Shown here piece by piece: positions 6,135-8,098 of a DNA stretch of 8,098 nt; the stretch's first letter is position 1; each line of letters begins with the position of its first letter. Below the pieces are notes generated by a model that was given only the letters and a program-made list of their open reading frames with translations, ran no database searches and had not been told where the DNA came from. The translations under genes and the position numbers were made by a program. This stretch comes from an uncultured Lachnospiraceae bacterium. Lineage in GTDB: Bacteria > Bacillota > Clostridia > Lachnospirales > Lachnospiraceae. The stretch lies in contig CAJUIO010000137.1 of the NCBI GenBank assembly GCA_910586025.1, forward strand, positions 1-8,098, in the 5' to 3' direction.

Positions 6135-7448
6135 ATGGCCAGGAAAACCACACCTGAGGTAAAAGAGGAGCAGAAGATTCAGACAAAATATGATAGAAAG
6201 ATGGCTGCCAGAAAGGCGAAGGAAGAGAAGGATAAACGTGATGATAAAATTTTTAAAATCACATCTTCCTGCATAGGAATCGCCCTGGTTCTTGTGATTG
6301 TGGCAAGTATCGGATATTCCGTTTACAGCAGACAAAACGCCCTTAAGGGAACCTATATTGAAATAGGAGATCGAAAGGTATCTCAGCTTGAGTTTGATTA
6401 TTACTATAACAACACGGTCAATAATTATCTGACAAGCTATTCGTCCATTCTGCCTTACATGGGACTCGACACTTCCAGAGACTTTGCGGATCAGCCCTAC
6501 ACGGATGACCTCACCTGGAAGGACATGTTCGACGAGATGACAGTAGGTCAGATCACGCAGATTCACGCACTGCTTGAGGATGCGGAGGAAAAGGGCTTTG
6601 TCCATGATACCACCGCAGAGTATGAGGAGGGAATCGCAAGCATTGAGGAAGCGGCCAAGACCGCCGGTGCTTCGGCCTCCGACTATTATAAGTCCATGTT
6701 TGGCAAATATGCCTCCAAAAGCAATGTGTCACCTTTCATGAAGGACAGCCTGTTTGCTTCCGCCTATTACAGCAGCATGCTTGAGGAGAACAAGCCCTCC
6801 GAGGAGGAAGTGGAAGCTTATTATCAGGAAAACAAACAGAACTATGACAAGGTGGATTACAGAAGCTTCGTATTTCGATCTGATCTTGCCGAGGATGCCT
6901 CCGAAGAGGATATCGAAAAGGCCATGAAGGAGCTTAAGGAAAAGGCGGATGCTTTTGTGAGCGCCCGCGAGGACGGAACGGAATTCAAGGAGCTGTGCAT
7001 TCAGAATGCCTCTGAAGAGGAAAAGGCGAATTATGAGAGCGAGGATTCGGATGCCTCTTTAAGCGAGGGCTATAACTATTCCTCCGTTCCCTATGCGATC
7101 AGCGAATGGCTTTATGATGATGCGAGAGCCGAGGGCGATCTTGCGGCTGTTGAGGATGAGACCGGACATCAGTACTATGTGGTGGAGTTTGGCAGGAAAT
7201 ATTATGACGAGGCGGATGACGAGAGCATTTCCAGCCTGCTCTCCTCCAATAAAACCTCAGAGTATGTTGCCTCTCTTGAGGAAAAGTATGAGGTATCCGA
7301 TCCCAAGGGAAACCTGAAATATCTGACCGTAGATACCGCAACGGATACGGACGGGGAGGAGGCCTTGGAAGATACCTCGAATGAGGCGGAAGGGTCCGGA
7401 GAGGATTCCGCTGAGGATGAGGCGCAGGCAGATACGACAGAGGAATAA
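6135..7448 (+). CDS. Membrane-anchored SurA/PrsA-like foldase-type protein
   Basis: The 437-residue protein has a strongly basic cytoplasmic N-terminus (residues 1-41), one membrane helix (about 43-65, ITSSCIGIALVLVIVASIGY) and a large extracytoplasmic part. That topology is type II: there is no lipobox or signal cleavage site. Residues about 70-235 resemble a SurA N-terminal chaperone segment. Residues about 220-250 (PSEEEVEAYYQENKQNYDKV then YRSFVF) are the usual lead-in to a parvulin-like domain, which would occupy about 240-355 and end in HQYYVVEFGRKYYDE. I cannot confirm parvulin catalytic residues, so it may be a chaperone without isomerase activity. The tail (about 400-437) is low-complexity and dominated by Asp, Glu, Ser and Thr. 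A GAGGAGGAG site at 6118-6126 lies 8 bases before the ATG. The gene is bracketed by its own promoter and a strong terminator, so it is probably monocistronic. Confidence 0.75.
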   Translation: MARKTTPEVKEEQKIQTKYDRKMAARKAKEEKDKRDDKIFKITSSCIGIALVLVIVASIGYSVYSRQNALKGTYIEIGDRKVSQLEFDYYYNNTVNNYLTSYSSILPYMGLDTSRDFADQPYTDDLTWKDMFDEMTVGQITQIHALLEDAEEKGFVHDTTAEYEEGIASIEEAAKTAGASASDYYKSMFGKYASKSNVSPFMKDSLFASAYYSSMLEENKPSEEEVEAYYQENKQNYDKVDYRSFVFRSDLAEDASEEDIEKAMKELKEKADAFVSAREDGTEFKELCIQNASEEEKANYESEDSDASLSEGYNYSSVPYAISEWLYDDARAEGDLAAVEDETGHQYYVVEFGRKYYDEADDESISSLLSSNKTSEYVASLEEKYEVSDPKGNLKYLTVDTATDTDGEEALEDTSNEAEGSGEDSAEDEAQADTTEE

Positions 7449-7458
7449 ATTAATTTGG

Positions 7459-7504
7459 AAGAGGCTGTTTCACGATTCCCGTGAGACAGCCTCTTTTTCC
7501 TTTT
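7459..7504 (+). terminator. Strong intrinsic terminator
   Basis: A 16-base-pair stem (7459-7474 with 7480-7495, one G-U wobble) closes a 5-base ATTCC loop, and T-rich sequence follows (TTTCCTTTT). It ends transcription of the membrane protein gene. In the other direction the sequence after the stem has only a weak T-run, so action on the converging phosphatase gene is possible but less certain. Confidence 0.9.
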
Positions 7505-7522
7505 ATACCAAAATAACGTTCT

Positions 7523-8098
7523 CTAATATTGAAACGGACTGGCGAAATATCCCGCCTGAGCCACCGGCTCCCCGCCTGCAAGAAGATGGTGTACGTCCCC
7601 CATCGCCTGCACTCTGAAATACGCTTCATTGTCCCAACGCTCCTCCGTCGCCAAAATGGTGAGCGATGTGGGAGGAAGGAAAAACCCGTGAGCCAGAAGC
7701 GGAAAAGGAATATTGATCAGGTGGGAGAGCATCATGCAGATCGCACCCAGATGACAGAAAATCACAATCACGGGTTCCTTTTCGCCGCCGGAGGGATGCT
7801 TTACATGCTCCGCATTGTCAGGGGAGGTTGTGGCCGTGATAAAAACAGGCTTCTTTCCCACGGCACGGTAGAAATTGTGATCTCTCACATAGCCATACTT
7901 TTCAACCAGTTTGTCAAGATTCCGGAAAACCTCCTCCCGCTTTTGGGGAATATCAGAATTCTGCCGCATGATCTCGGCCTTTACCCAGTCCTCCTGCGAA
8001 AGCATCAAAGGATCTCCGCTCCAGAAGGATGGCACAAGATCCCAGGGTACGCCATGTCTCCCTGTTACGGGATCGTCTATCGGATAGAAAAATTCCTG
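7523..8098 (-). CDS. Histidine phosphatase family protein, 5' end missing
   Basis: The frame is open to the window edge, so 191 C-terminal residues are visible and the true start lies beyond base 8098. A GTG at 8035 is internal: the 21 upstream codons (QEFFYPIDDPVTGRHGVPWD and on) are in frame and read like protein. The visible part matches the C-terminal half of the phosphoglycerate-mutase-like superfamily: a VIVIFCHLGAICMMLSHL segment carrying the second catalytic His (visible residue about 116), followed by PPTSLTIL, the typical strand after it. The family's N-terminal RHG motif should be outside the window; the RHG at visible residues 14-16 is not preceded by a hydrophobic strand and is not that motif. 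FCHLG replaces the commoner SHGG form. The substrate is unknown; a phosphatase acting on small phosphorylated metabolites is the usual inference. Confidence 0.8.
   Translation of the reverse strand, partial: QEFFYPIDDPVTGRHGVPWDLVPSFWSGDPLMLSQEDWVKAEIMRQNSDIPQKREEVFRNLDKLVEKYGYVRDHNFYRAVGKKPVFITATTSPDNAEHVKHPSGGEKEPVIVIFCHLGAICMMLSHLINIPFPLLAHGFFLPPTSLTILATEERWDNEAYFRVQAMGDVHHLLAGGEPVAQAGYFASPFQY

Noticed and set aside
7523..8035. Complete 170-residue protein starting at the GTG at 8035
   Set aside because: The frame continues upstream to the window edge with protein-like codons, and the family needs an N-terminal catalytic motif that is not in this part.
8036..8098. Catalytic RHG motif of the phosphatase in TGRHGVPW
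   Set aside because: The true motif follows a hydrophobic strand near the protein's N-terminus and is followed by E/Q-T/S; this one has neither feature.

Overview
The window looks like chromosomal DNA from a Gram-positive anaerobe of the class Clostridia, most like the Lachnospiraceae. This is inferred from purine-rich AGGAGG ribosome binding sites before nearly every gene, mid-range base composition, a short archaeal-type LeuC/LeuD pair, and a single-pass SurA/PrsA-like protein with a highly acidic extracellular part. No phage, transposase, CRISPR array, rRNA or tRNA gene is visible.

Layout. Bases 1-333 hold no convincing gene. They contain a structured, palindromic MITE-like repeat (about 52-188) with a further copy of its end motif at 8-20, then a putative promoter and operator. 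Bases 334-3115 (+) are a two-gene unit: an XRE-type regulator with a long helical, TPR-like C-terminal part, and an ABC exporter half-transporter that overlaps it by 8 bases. A LysR-type regulator (3123-4040, -) faces this unit tail to tail with only 7 bases between the stop codons. Its 5' end is divergent from leuC-leuD (4208-6002, +), the two subunits of an isopropylmalate-isomerase-type hydro-lyase. The 167-base divergent region has a perfect ATAACTT-C-AAGTTAT LysR-type box. The box is centred near -65 of a good leuC promoter and covers the -35 of a good lysR promoter, which is the classic arrangement for activation of the target and autorepression of the regulator. After leuD, an independent promoter precedes a membrane-anchored SurA/PrsA-like protein (6135-7448, +), which ends at a strong intrinsic terminator (about 7459-7504). 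The last gene (7523-8098, -) is the C-terminal part of a histidine phosphatase-family protein whose start lies outside the window.

How the genes work together. The XRE-ABC pair reads as a self-regulated export module of unknown substrate. The LysR-leuCD locus reads as a locally regulated step of leucine biosynthesis, or of a related 2-hydroxyacid isomerisation. The membrane protein and the phosphatase appear to be independent neighbours. Most genes are ordinary. The points deserving a second look are the structured repeat, the XRE/ABC coupling with its palindromic operator, the well-resolved LysR/leuC control region, and the substrate question for LeuCD without an adjacent leuB.
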